Below, one piece after another: positions 1-5,592 of a stretch of DNA of 6,443 nucleotides. The DNA comes from Bacillota bacterium (GTDB lineage: Bacteria; Bacillota; Sulfobacillia; RBS10-35; JAJYVN01), in the NCBI GenBank assembly GCA_021791995.1, contig JAJYVN010000173.1, positions 1 through 6,443 on the forward strand. Reading direction: 5' to 3'. Numbering within the stretch: position 1 is the first letter of the stretch; every line of letters begins with the position of its first letter. The translations under genes and the position numbers were made by a program. A model generated the notes under the pieces. That model had not been told where the DNA came from and made no database searches. It saw only the letters and a list, made by a program, of their open reading frames with translations.

Positions 1-214
1 CCAGCTTCGGATTCCTGTCCGTCCCGAACCAGTACCACACATGCCCGTAGTGCAGAATCCCGCCGCCATGCGCCTCAATCACCTTCCCCTGCGTATCTCG
101 CCACACCGCCCCCGGCTTCACCCACCCATTCCCCACCCCCGCCGCCTGCACACCCACCCCCAGCACCATCGCTGCCGCCAGAACCCCAACCCCGCGCCAT
201 CCCTTCACCCTCAC
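1..214 (-). CDS. Secreted GH43-like glycoside hydrolase, N-terminal part only (runs off the left edge)
   Basis: This is the first ~71 codons of a minus-strand gene; the rest lies outside the window. The translation opens with a basic stretch (VRVKGWRG), a hydrophobic core (VGVLAAAMVLGVGVQAAG) and an Ala-rich cleavage region, which is a Sec-type signal peptide. The mature start reads VKPGAVWRDTQGKVIEAHGG, then GILHYGHVWYWFG. The pattern W-x-D-T-x-G-x-x-I-x-A-H-G-x-G-I-L followed by Y-W-F/Y-G is characteristic of the first blade of GH43 enzymes, including exo-beta-1,3-galactanase (GH43_24) and related subfamilies. Start choice: AGGAGG at 220-225 lies 5 nt before the GTG at 212-214; GTG at 215-217 is too close to it and GTG at 206-208 is possible. 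The only nearby ATG upstream of the conserved part (198-200) is out of frame. Codons are strikingly G-ending (GGG, GTG, GCG). Subfamily and substrate cannot be fixed from this fragment. Confidence 0.72.
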   Translation of the reverse strand, partial: MRVKGWRGVGVLAAAMVLGVGVQAAGVGNGWVKPGAVWRDTQGKVIEAHGGGILHYGHVWYWFGTDRNPKL

Positions 215-304
215 CACTCCCTCCTCATCCGGAATCCCTCGCGCGGCAAGCGAGCAATCCCGCGCCGCTCCTTTGTAACATCCCCGCGCATCGCCCCGCC
301 GCAT

Positions 305-334
305 TTGACCGCCCCGCGCCTCACCGCAGAAAAT
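305..334 (+). promoter_or_regulatory. Candidate sigma70-type promoter for the PhyH-GH79 genes
   Basis: TTGACC (305-310) and GAAAAT (329-334) are separated by 18 bp, in the 139-bp gap between the divergent GH43-like and PhyH genes. The -35 is good and the -10 matches 4 of 6 consensus bases. A start of transcription near 341 would leave only a very short leader before the RBS GAGGT (344-348) and ATG at 354, so the real start could lie elsewhere. No clear operator palindrome was seen in this gap. Confidence 0.3.
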
Positions 335-353
335 GACAACCCTGAGGTAAACC

Positions 354-1175
354 ATGCCCGCCGCCGACGCTCTCCAGGAAGCCCTCGATCATCCCTGCCC
401 GCTCACCCCCGCGCACATCGCCGCTTTTGATGAAACCGGTTTCATCAAACTCCCTTCCGTGCTCCCGCCTTCGCTCCTTGACCACTTCCGTCAGGCCATC
501 TCCGCTAAGGTCCACCAGCTCAATACCCAGCACCTCCCCATGGACCAGCGCTCCACCTACGACAAGGCCTTTCTCCAGATCATGAATCTCTGGACCCACG
601 GCGAAGAGCTCCGCCGCTTCGTCTTCGGCAAGCGCCTCGCACGCATCGCCGCCGAGCTCATGGGCTGCAGCGGCGTCCGCGTCTACCACGACCAGGCACT
701 CTACAAGGAACCCGGCGGCGGCATCACTCCCTGGCACGCCGACCAGTACTACTGGCCCGTCTCCAGCCATCGCATCGTCACCGCATGGATCCCCCTCCAG
801 GACACGCCCCTCGAAATGGGCCCGCTCGCCTTCAGCATCGGCAGCCACCATCTCGACTACGGACGTGACCTCGAAATCTCCGACGAAAGTGAAGCCCGCC
901 TCCAGCAGGCCCTCGCCGCCTATCCCGTCGACGAAGGCTCCTTCCGCCTAGGCGACGTCAGCTTCCACTCCGGCTGGACCTTCCATCGCGCCGGACCCAA
1001 CATCACCAACCGCCCCCGCGAAGTCATGACCATCATCTACATGGACGAGGAGATGCGCCTCATCGAGCCCAGGAACAAAAATCACATCCTCGACACCGCA
1101 CGCTGGTGCCCCGGCATCCGTCCCGGCGAACGCATCGCCTCGCCGCTCAACCCCGTGCTCTACTCGCGCACCTGA
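354..1175 (+). CDS. Phytanoyl-CoA dioxygenase (PhyH) family Fe(II)/2-oxoglutarate oxygenase
   Basis: A 273-aa protein, a normal length for bacterial PhyH-family enzymes. These couple oxidative decarboxylation of 2-oxoglutarate to hydroxylation (sometimes halogenation) of an organic substrate, using one Fe(II). The double-stranded beta-helix ligands are visible: H128-x-D130 in PWHADQYYW, and the distal H211 in WTFHRAGPN. R222 follows 11 residues later, the spacing of the 2-oxoglutarate-binding Arg in PhyH. D130 is Asp rather than Gly/Ala, so a hydroxylase is more likely than a halogenase. No signal peptide or membrane segment, so probably cytoplasmic. The ATG is preceded by GAGGT with 5-nt spacing. 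It is co-directional with the GH79-like gene 86 bp downstream and divergent from the GH43-like gene, so it may hydroxylate a product or derivative taken up after polymer breakdown. That role is inference; PhyH substrates cannot be predicted from sequence alone. Confidence 0.88.
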   Translation: MPAADALQEALDHPCPLTPAHIAAFDETGFIKLPSVLPPSLLDHFRQAISAKVHQLNTQHLPMDQRSTYDKAFLQIMNLWTHGEELRRFVFGKRLARIAAELMGCSGVRVYHDQALYKEPGGGITPWHADQYYWPVSSHRIVTAWIPLQDTPLEMGPLAFSIGSHHLDYGRDLEISDESEARLQQALAAYPVDEGSFRLGDVSFHSGWTFHRAGPNITNRPREVMTIIYMDEEMRLIEPRNKNHILDTARWCPGIRPGERIASPLNPVLYSRT

Positions 1176-1261
1176 CAACAGCCGCCGCTCGCACGTCGCG
1201 CCGCCTGACCCAAACCATCCACCCGCGCCGAACCTCCGCGCCAGCCATCTCCGAGATCTCT

Positions 1262-2830
1262 GTGAACCACTCCCGCACCACGCGCCGCCGCTTCCTCCAC
1301 ACCACCCTCATCGCAGCCGCCACCGCCGCGCTCGCGCCCAAACTCCTCGCCGCCGAATCCCCGCTCCCCATCACCCTCGGCCCGCCCGCCGCACAGCCCA
1401 TCCCGCTCAACTACGCCGGCCTCAGCTACGAGAAAATCGAGCTCGCCGACCCCTTGCTCTTCTCCGCCTCTGACCACAACCTCGTCGCCATCTTCCGCGC
1501 GCTCAGCCCCCAGGGCGTCCTCCGCATCGGCGGCAACTCCAGCGAATACTGCTGGTGGAAATCCCATCCTCGCCAGACCCCGCCGCCGCCACCCAAATAC
1601 GCCCACAGCTCCGCCAACTGGATGCCCCACTCCTACACCGCCATCCATCCCGAAGCCGTGGATAACCTCGCCGGATTCCTCCACGCCGCAAACTGGACCG
1701 TCATCTACGGCCTCAACCTCGGCACCGCCACCCCCGAGGCCGCCGCCGAAGAAGCCGCCTACGCCGCCCGCACCCTCGGCGACCGCCTGGCCTACTTTCA
1801 AATCGGCAACGAACCCGACTACTACGGTCAGCCCAACAACGGCCTCCGCCCGCCCTCCTGGGATTACGACCGCTACTTCACCCAGTGGCTCACCTTCGCC
1901 CGCGCCATCCTCCAGCGCGTCTCCCATGCCCAGTTCGGAGGTCCCGACGTCGGCTCTACCGTCGATTGGGTCGTCCGCTTCGCCGAGCAGGCTCCCAAAC
2001 ATCTTCCCGGTCACATCGCCGCCTGCACCAGCCACTACTATGCCGAGGGCCCGCCCGACAACCCCAGCGTCACCATCGCCCGCCTGCTGCGCCCTGACCC
2101 ACGCGTCCGCCGCGACATCACCCGCATCATGGCCGCCGCCCACGCCGCCCACCTGCCCTACCGCATGACCGAAGGAAACTCCTGCTACCGCGGCGGCAAG
2201 CCCGGCATGAGCAACGCCTTCGCCTCCGCACTCTGGGCCGCCGATTACATGCTCGAACTGGCCTCGTACGGATGCGTCGGCGTCAACCTCCACGGCGGCA
2301 GCACCAGCGCCATCCGCCGCGCCCTCGGCAACCACCTCCCCGGACTCAAAGTCAGCCCCGGCGCCGCCGCTCAGGCTGCCAACGGCAGTTTCTACACCCC
2401 CATCGCCGGCGACCGCCACTCCGGCTTCACCGCCCGCCCCGACTTCTACGGTATGAAGCTCGCCAACTTCCTCGCTGGCGGCCGCATGCGCCCCGTCCAT
2501 TCATCCATCGACCCAACCCGCGCCACCGCCTACGCCGCCGACTTCCCCGGCAGCCCCGAAACCGGCCACACCCGACTCATCCTCATCAACAAAGACGCCC
2601 AACAGCCGCTCTCGATCACCCTCCGCACTCACGCCCACGCCACCCTCTGGAGCCTCGCCGCCCCCAGCCTCCATGCCATCTCCCACGTCACCCTCGCCGG
2701 AGCCACCCTCGGCGAACACCCCTTCCACCCCAGACAAACCCAGCACGTCGCGCCCACCCAAGGAACTCTCACCATCACCCTCCCGCCAGCCTCCGCCGCC
2801 GCTGTCTTCTGCAGCGAACGGGTGTCATAA
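1262..2830 (+). CDS. Tat-exported GH79-like glycoside hydrolase (beta-glucuronidase type)
   Basis: A 522-aa protein with an N-terminal twin-arginine signal: TTRRRFLHTT at residues 6-15, then a hydrophobic Ala-rich segment and a likely cut near LLAAES. The catalytic (beta/alpha)8 barrel follows. IGNEPDYYGQ (181-190) carries the probable acid/base E184, and YRMTEGNSCYRGG (300-312) the probable nucleophile E304. LRIGGNSSEYCWW (87-99) is typical of the GH79 barrel start. The ~120 C-terminal residues, with LINKDAQQPLSITL and GTLTITLPPASAAAVF, look like the beta-sandwich domain of these enzymes. The closest characterised relative I can name is the Acidobacterium capsulatum GH79 beta-glucuronidase. 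Known GH79 activities are removal of glucuronic acid or its 4-O-methyl form from glycans, and heparanase-like cleavage. Start: GTG at 1262 places the RR motif correctly, with only a weak GAGAT upstream. An in-frame ATG at 1106 would add 52 residues, overlap the PhyH gene and bury the signal, so it was rejected. It may be co-transcribed with the PhyH gene. Confidence 0.85.
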   Translation: MNHSRTTRRRFLHTTLIAAATAALAPKLLAAESPLPITLGPPAAQPIPLNYAGLSYEKIELADPLLFSASDHNLVAIFRALSPQGVLRIGGNSSEYCWWKSHPRQTPPPPPKYAHSSANWMPHSYTAIHPEAVDNLAGFLHAANWTVIYGLNLGTATPEAAAEEAAYAARTLGDRLAYFQIGNEPDYYGQPNNGLRPPSWDYDRYFTQWLTFARAILQRVSHAQFGGPDVGSTVDWVVRFAEQAPKHLPGHIAACTSHYYAEGPPDNPSVTIARLLRPDPRVRRDITRIMAAAHAAHLPYRMTEGNSCYRGGKPGMSNAFASALWAADYMLELASYGCVGVNLHGGSTSAIRRALGNHLPGLKVSPGAAAQAANGSFYTPIAGDRHSGFTARPDFYGMKLANFLAGGRMRPVHSSIDPTRATAYAADFPGSPETGHTRLILINKDAQQPLSITLRTHAHATLWSLAAPSLHAISHVTLAGATLGEHPFHPRQTQHVAPTQGTLTITLPPASAAAVFCSERVS

Positions 2831-2934
2831 CATGCATTGGAAAAAACCTTCCCGCTCGACGTGCGAAGCACGCCTTAGTCCAGACGGCCATTCCTGCCGG
2901 GAATTAGCCTCAAAATTGCTACGCTAGAAATAGA

Positions 2935-2979
2935 GGCTCAGAAAAAGACCGCCCCATCGGTCTTTCTCTGAGCCTTTTT
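2935..2979 (+). terminator. Strong intrinsic terminator downstream of the GH79-like gene
   Basis: The arms GGCTCAGAAAAAGACC (2935-2950) and GGTCTTTCTCTGAGCC (2959-2974) pair over 16 bp with a single A-C mismatch, close an 8-nt loop (GCCCCATC) and are followed directly by TTTTT (2975-2979). This has all the hallmarks of a Rho-independent terminator on the plus strand. It lies about 105 nt after the GH79-like stop codon, farther than usual. It could therefore end that transcript or a separate short RNA started in the preceding AT-richer stretch (around 2910-2930). On the minus strand the T-run is interrupted, so it is unlikely to work equally well in reverse. Confidence 0.85.
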
Positions 2980-3012
2980 GCTGCCCAAAACCCAACTCAT
3001 TGATTCCACTGG

Positions 3013-3158
3013 ACTTACGAGACTAATCCTCCCATAACCATATGATTTTTCAACCACTTACAAAACACTGATCCAGCAATGAAATCGGGTGCCCCGTACT
3101 TTCTCCTCGCGCTGTTCGAGGAGAAAGTGTGGGACCGAATTGGCGCAACGCGCCGACC
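3013..3158. repeat. Tandem structured intergenic repeat, copy 1
   Basis: A ~146-bp unit repeated at 3198-3343 with an exact 185-bp offset, no indels and about 7 substitutions (~95% identity). Four of the differences cluster at 3038-3044. The unit starts ACTTACGAGACTAATCC. It contains a perfect 12-bp inverted repeat, ACTTTCTCCTCG (3098-3109) against CGAGGAGAAAGT (3117-3128) with a 7-nt loop CGCTGTT. The stem extends outward to about 17 bp through two G-T pairs and three C-G pairs (3093-3133). A second hairpin, GGCGC-AAC-GCGCC, follows at 3142-3154. Upstream similarity is weaker but begins as far out as TGATTC at 3001. No transposase or terminal duplication is seen. It resembles a REP/BIME-type extragenic repeat, but no named family is recognised. 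Confidence 0.9.
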
Positions 3159-3197
3159 AACAACCCTGCGCCCGCAACCATCCACTGATTCTAAACC

Positions 3198-3343
3198 ACT
3201 TACGAGACTAATCCTCCCATAACACCATGCTTTTTCAACCACTTACAAAACACTGATCCAGCAACGAAATCGGGTGCCCCATACTTTCTCCTCGCGCTGT
3301 TCGAGGAGAAAGTGTGGGACCGGATTGGCGCAACGCGCCGACC
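3198..3343. repeat. Tandem structured intergenic repeat, copy 2
   Basis: Second copy of the 185-bp-period repeat. The 12-bp perfect stem is at 3283-3294 / 3302-3313 with the same CGCTGTT loop, and the GGCGC-AAC-GCGCC hairpin at 3327-3339. Inside this copy AACCACTTAC also occurs twice, 43 bp apart (3194 and 3237), so the unit itself may have arisen from a smaller duplication. In the extended stem the G at 3096 of copy 1 is A here (3281). The opposing base is T in both, so pairing is kept as G-U or A-U in RNA. This copy ends 133 bp before the start of the zinc-motif gene and could be in its leader. Confidence 0.9.
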
Positions 3344-3374
3344 CTGAATCACCAGCCAAGCTTCGACCGGAAAG

Positions 3375-3387
3375 GCGGCGAAGCCGC
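3375..3387. repeat. GC mini-hairpin GCGGC-GAA-GCCGC
   Basis: A perfect 5-bp stem with a GAA loop, in the leader region of the zinc-motif gene. It has the same build (five GC-rich pairs around a 3-nt A-rich loop) as CGTGC-GAA-GCACG at 2860-2872, GGCGC-AAC-GCGCC at 3142 and 3327, and GGCGC-AAA-GCGCC at 3410. No U-run follows, so it is not a terminator. Confidence 0.55.
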
Positions 3388-3408
3388 GATTGCCCGTGCG
3401 GCCAGCAC

Positions 3409-3426
3409 CGGCGCAAAGCGCCGACC
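3409..3426. repeat. Partial copy of the repeat's 3' hairpin
   Basis: GGCGCAAAGCGCCGACC (3410-3426) matches the end of both large repeat copies, GGCGCAACGCGCCGACC, with one loop change. Here the stem grows to six pairs (CGGCGC-AAA-GCGCCG, 3409-3423). It looks like a third, truncated copy of the right end of the repeat, about 50 bp before the zinc-motif gene. Confidence 0.55.
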
Positions 3427-3476
3427 TCCCTGACCGTTTCACCCCTGACCGCTGCATCCCTGAAAGGAGACCCACC

Positions 3477-4205
3477 ATGGCCAGTCAATGCCGTCACCTG
3501 CGCGCCAACGGAATCCAGTGCCGCGCCCACCGCGTCTGGAAAGAGGATTACTGCTTCTTCCACCTCCACCACCGCACCCCCCACGGCATGCCCAAACGAA
3601 GCGAAGATCCACCCCCGCCGCCACCGCCCAACGGCATTGAAATCCCCCTCCTCGAAGACCTCTCCGCCATCCAGATCGCCCTCGGACGCGTCCTCACCGC
3701 CCTCTCCCAGGGCAAAATCACCGCTAACGACGCCCGCGCCTACATCTCCGGACTCCGCCTGGCCGCCGCCAACGTCAAGCACAAGGACTTCGCACCCGAC
3801 CACTCCGTCGAGGCCTACATCCAGTACGACAACGGCGACACCGTCGGCCCCGAGCAGTACATCGCCGAGCAGAAACCTCAGCACCCCCTCATGGACTCGG
3901 GTCTGCTCACCCTCCGCCACCTTGCCGAGCGCCTCAGCTTCGAGGCCACGATCGACGCCTACCTCACCAAGGGAGAAACTCCGCCCTCCACCCTCCGTCC
4001 GCCCTACGCCGGACCACCCACCGGACCACAGGTCACTGAGGCCGACATCGAAAAGTGGCTTCAGACCGGCTGGCGTGCCTGCCAGACCCGCGCCCAGGCC
4101 ATCGAGCTCGCACGCCACAACATCGACGAACCACAACCTGTTCCCGAACCCATCCCACCCCAGTCCGTCTTCACCGTCAACTCAAACACCCGGCGCTCCG
4201 CCTGA
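3477..4205 (+). CDS. Zinc-motif hypothetical protein (C-x9-C-x10-C-x2-H)
   Basis: A 242-aa protein whose function I do not recognise. The N-terminus has C5, C15, C26 and H29 (ending CFFH) around an R-x-N-G-x-x-C core, which looks like a small zinc-binding module. A basic linker and a run of seven prolines (45-51) follow. Next is a predicted helical region (about 57-103, LLEDLSAIQIALGRVLTAL onward), which I recall as typical of repeated hypothetical proteins in acidobacterial genomes. The rest is mixed, with a second helical part (188-213) and a proline-rich tail. No signal peptide or membrane segment. The ATG at 3477 has an excellent RBS, GAAAGGAG (3462-3469), 7 nt upstream. An in-frame ATG at 3390 would add 29 residues from hairpin sequence and was rejected. 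The gene stands alone, with structured repeats upstream and a repeat-like remnant downstream. A nucleic-acid-binding or mobile-element-linked role is possible but unproven. Confidence 0.8.
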   Translation: MASQCRHLRANGIQCRAHRVWKEDYCFFHLHHRTPHGMPKRSEDPPPPPPPNGIEIPLLEDLSAIQIALGRVLTALSQGKITANDARAYISGLRLAAANVKHKDFAPDHSVEAYIQYDNGDTVGPEQYIAEQKPQHPLMDSGLLTLRHLAERLSFEATIDAYLTKGETPPSTLRPPYAGPPTGPQVTEADIEKWLQTGWRACQTRAQAIELARHNIDEPQPVPEPIPPQSVFTVNSNTRRSA

Positions 4206-4214
4206 CCACCAACA

Positions 4215-4235
4215 CTGGAGACTGGAAACTGGAAA
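4215..4235. repeat. Short 7-bp tandem repeat (CTGGARA x3)
   Basis: CTGGAGA-CTGGAAA-CTGGAAA sits just after the stop of the zinc-motif gene, in the 73-bp gap to the convergent PLP-enzyme gene. Such short tracts can vary by slippage. No hairpin plus T-run terminator is visible in this gap on either strand. Confidence 0.6.
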
Positions 4236-4246
4236 CCGCCATGCGG

Positions 4247-4260
4247 CCAGCACCGAAATC
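4247..4260. repeat. Repeat-like remnant downstream of the zinc-motif gene
   Basis: CCAGCACCGAAATC matches CCAGCAACGAAATC in repeat copy 2 (3258-3271) at 13 of 14 positions. It is also part of TGCGGCCAGCACCG (4242-4255), which occurs identically at 3397-3410, upstream of the zinc-motif gene. The match is short, so it may be coincidental, but its position on the other side of the gene is notable. Confidence 0.4.
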
Positions 4261-4278
4261 CAATCAGGAACGTGTCGA

Positions 4279-5559
4279 TCAGAAGAAGGTCTGCACCAGG
4301 TCCACCGCCCGGTAATCGGCATCGAGCACAGGAATGGCTCGCCATTTGTCGAAGGTGAGGCAGGGGTGCGAGATATCGAATCCAATCATGTCGCCGACGC
4401 GAAGATCATCCTCCGCTGAGCACTCCAGGTAGGCGTGTTGATCCATCATTTTGGTGATCGCCCAATGGCCCGGAGACGCCACGGGAGATCCCTGCCCGGG
4501 CCGGAACCACAACGCCGGCATGGGGAAGCCCGCATCGAAGGCGGCATCCCGCTTGCCCAGCGCAACAATCGCCCTTTGCGGTTCAGGAACAGACTGTACA
4601 TACGCCCACACCTGCATCGCAGGCTTCAGTCCTGAATGCATGCGCCGAGCCACGGGATTATGCTCCAGAATCCTTTCCTGCGCGCTGCGATACACCCCCG
4701 CGTCGTGCGTCAGGTAGCACCCCGGCCGCAGAATCACCTCCACCGAATCGCCCAGCGCGGCATCGGAGAAGACCTCGGCCACCACGTCGTACCATGCTGA
4801 ACCCGCGCCGGAAAGCAGGGCAGGGAGCCGCTGGAAGCGGCCTTCCGCGGTCAGCCTTCGTGTGACCTCAACCGCGCGCGCAAGAAATTCACGAATCGAG
4901 CTCTCATCCGCGAGCACGCCTTCGTACAGCTCCACGCCGCACAGCGCAATGGACCCGCTCCACCGCAACAGGGCATCCAGCACCGCGCGCAGTTGGTCTT
5001 CATCGCGCACACCGGTGCGGCCTCCCGTCACGCCCAGTTCCAGCAGCACTTGCAGGCGCTGGCCTCGCGCGGCATAGAAGGCGCCCAGCTGGTCCACCTG
5101 AGCAGCCGAGTCCACCAGGCAGTAGTAGTCAAACGCCGGATCGTTTAGCAGCCGCGAGAGGATCGCCATGTTTTCCCGGCCAATCAGCTGGTTCGCCATC
5201 AGAACGCGGCGCACGCCATGCTCATGCGCCACGAGCGTCTGGTGTGGCGTGGCCAGCGTGATACCCCAGGCTCCGTGCTCCAGTTGCAGGGCAAACAGCG
5301 CCGGAGCCATCGTCGTCTTCCCGTGCGGCGCCAGTTTCACGCCATAGGCGGCGATGAACTCCTGCATCCACCTCAGGTTGTGCTGCAGCTTCTCCTGGTA
5401 CAGCACGGCCGCCGGCAGGCTCAGGTCCTCGTGGAGCAGGTTCCATCCGCGCCCCGCGATTTCTGCCGGAGACACCGCCTGCGCAAGATGGCCGATGCCC
5501 TTGTTCAGCGGGGAGATAAGCGAGAGCTGGGCTGCCTTCGCGGCAGGATCGCTGGGCAA
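4279..5559 (-). CDS. PLP-dependent D-amino acid deaminase/aldolase (D-serine dehydratase-like, fold type III)
   Basis: A 426-aa protein of the alanine-racemase-fold PLP family that includes eukaryotic-type D-serine dehydratase (DSD1) and D-threonine aldolase. Numbering below counts from the upstream in-frame GTG (5590-5592); subtract 11 for the chosen start. The PLP lysine is K92 in LAPHGKTTMAP. The Gly-rich and C-terminal parts follow family order: LELGVTGGRTGVR (184-196), LLSGAGSAWYD (259-269), LRPGCYLTHDAGVY (288-301). The C-terminal domain has DQHAYLE (384-390) and HPC (H409, C411), matching the His/Cys pair that binds zinc in D-serine dehydratase. Start choice: AAGGAG (5566-5571 on this strand) is 6 nt before TTG at 5557-5559, whereas the GTG has no such site. 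Expected reaction: D-serine to pyruvate and ammonia, or aldol cleavage of a beta-hydroxy D-amino acid; sequence does not decide which. Divergent from an N-acyl-D-amino-acid deacylase, which supports a D-amino acid role. Its codon use is less skewed than that of the left-hand genes. Confidence 0.87.
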   Translation of the reverse strand: MPSDPAAKAAQLSLISPLNKGIGHLAQAVSPAEIAGRGWNLLHEDLSLPAAVLYQEKLQHNLRWMQEFIAAYGVKLAPHGKTTMAPALFALQLEHGAWGITLATPHQTLVAHEHGVRRVLMANQLIGRENMAILSRLLNDPAFDYYCLVDSAAQVDQLGAFYAARGQRLQVLLELGVTGGRTGVRDEDQLRAVLDALLRWSGSIALCGVELYEGVLADESSIREFLARAVEVTRRLTAEGRFQRLPALLSGAGSAWYDVVAEVFSDAALGDSVEVILRPGCYLTHDAGVYRSAQERILEHNPVARRMHSGLKPAMQVWAYVQSVPEPQRAIVALGKRDAAFDAGFPMPALWFRPGQGSPVASPGHWAITKMMDQHAYLECSAEDDLRVGDMIGFDISHPCLTFDKWRAIPVLDADYRAVDLVQTFF

Positions 5560-5592
5560 TGGGGTCTCCTTGAACCTGCAAAATACTGGCAC

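Noticed and set aside
41..430. Plus-strand ORF (129 codons) at the left edge
   Set aside because: Pro/His/Arg-rich low-complexity translation, antisense to the GH43-like signal peptide region and overlapping the start of the PhyH gene.
321..851. Minus-strand ORF (176 codons) opposite the PhyH gene
   Set aside because: Antisense to a gene with an intact Fe(II)/2-oxoglutarate motif set; no RBS or recognisable domain.
1160..2500. Long minus-strand ORF (446 codons) opposite the GH79-like gene
   Set aside because: Low-complexity Gly/Ala/Val-rich translation, antisense to a gene with clear catalytic motifs; typical of antisense frames in GC-rich DNA.
3098..3128. Intrinsic terminator at the 12-bp perfect hairpin
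   Set aside because: A strong stem, but no U-run follows on either strand; the same holds for the second copy.
3001..3343. CRISPR array
   Set aside because: Only two units, each far too long (~146 bp) with a ~39-bp interval, and no cas genes.
3015..3478. Two minus-strand ORFs across the tandem repeats sharing the same C-terminal sequence
   Set aside because: The similarity merely reflects the DNA duplication. The 185-bp period is not a multiple of three, and the DNA consists of palindromes with no coding signature or conserved domain.
3243..4136. Minus-strand ORF (297 codons) opposite the zinc-motif gene
   Set aside because: Gly/Val-rich antisense shadow, its end formed by repeat sequence.
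3274..4419. Long plus-strand ORF (381 codons) through the zinc-motif gene
   Set aside because: It starts inside the hairpin repeat, lacks an RBS, gives Pro/Ser/Thr-rich low-complexity protein and runs antisense into the PLP gene. The frame at 3477 has the RBS and the Cys/His motif.
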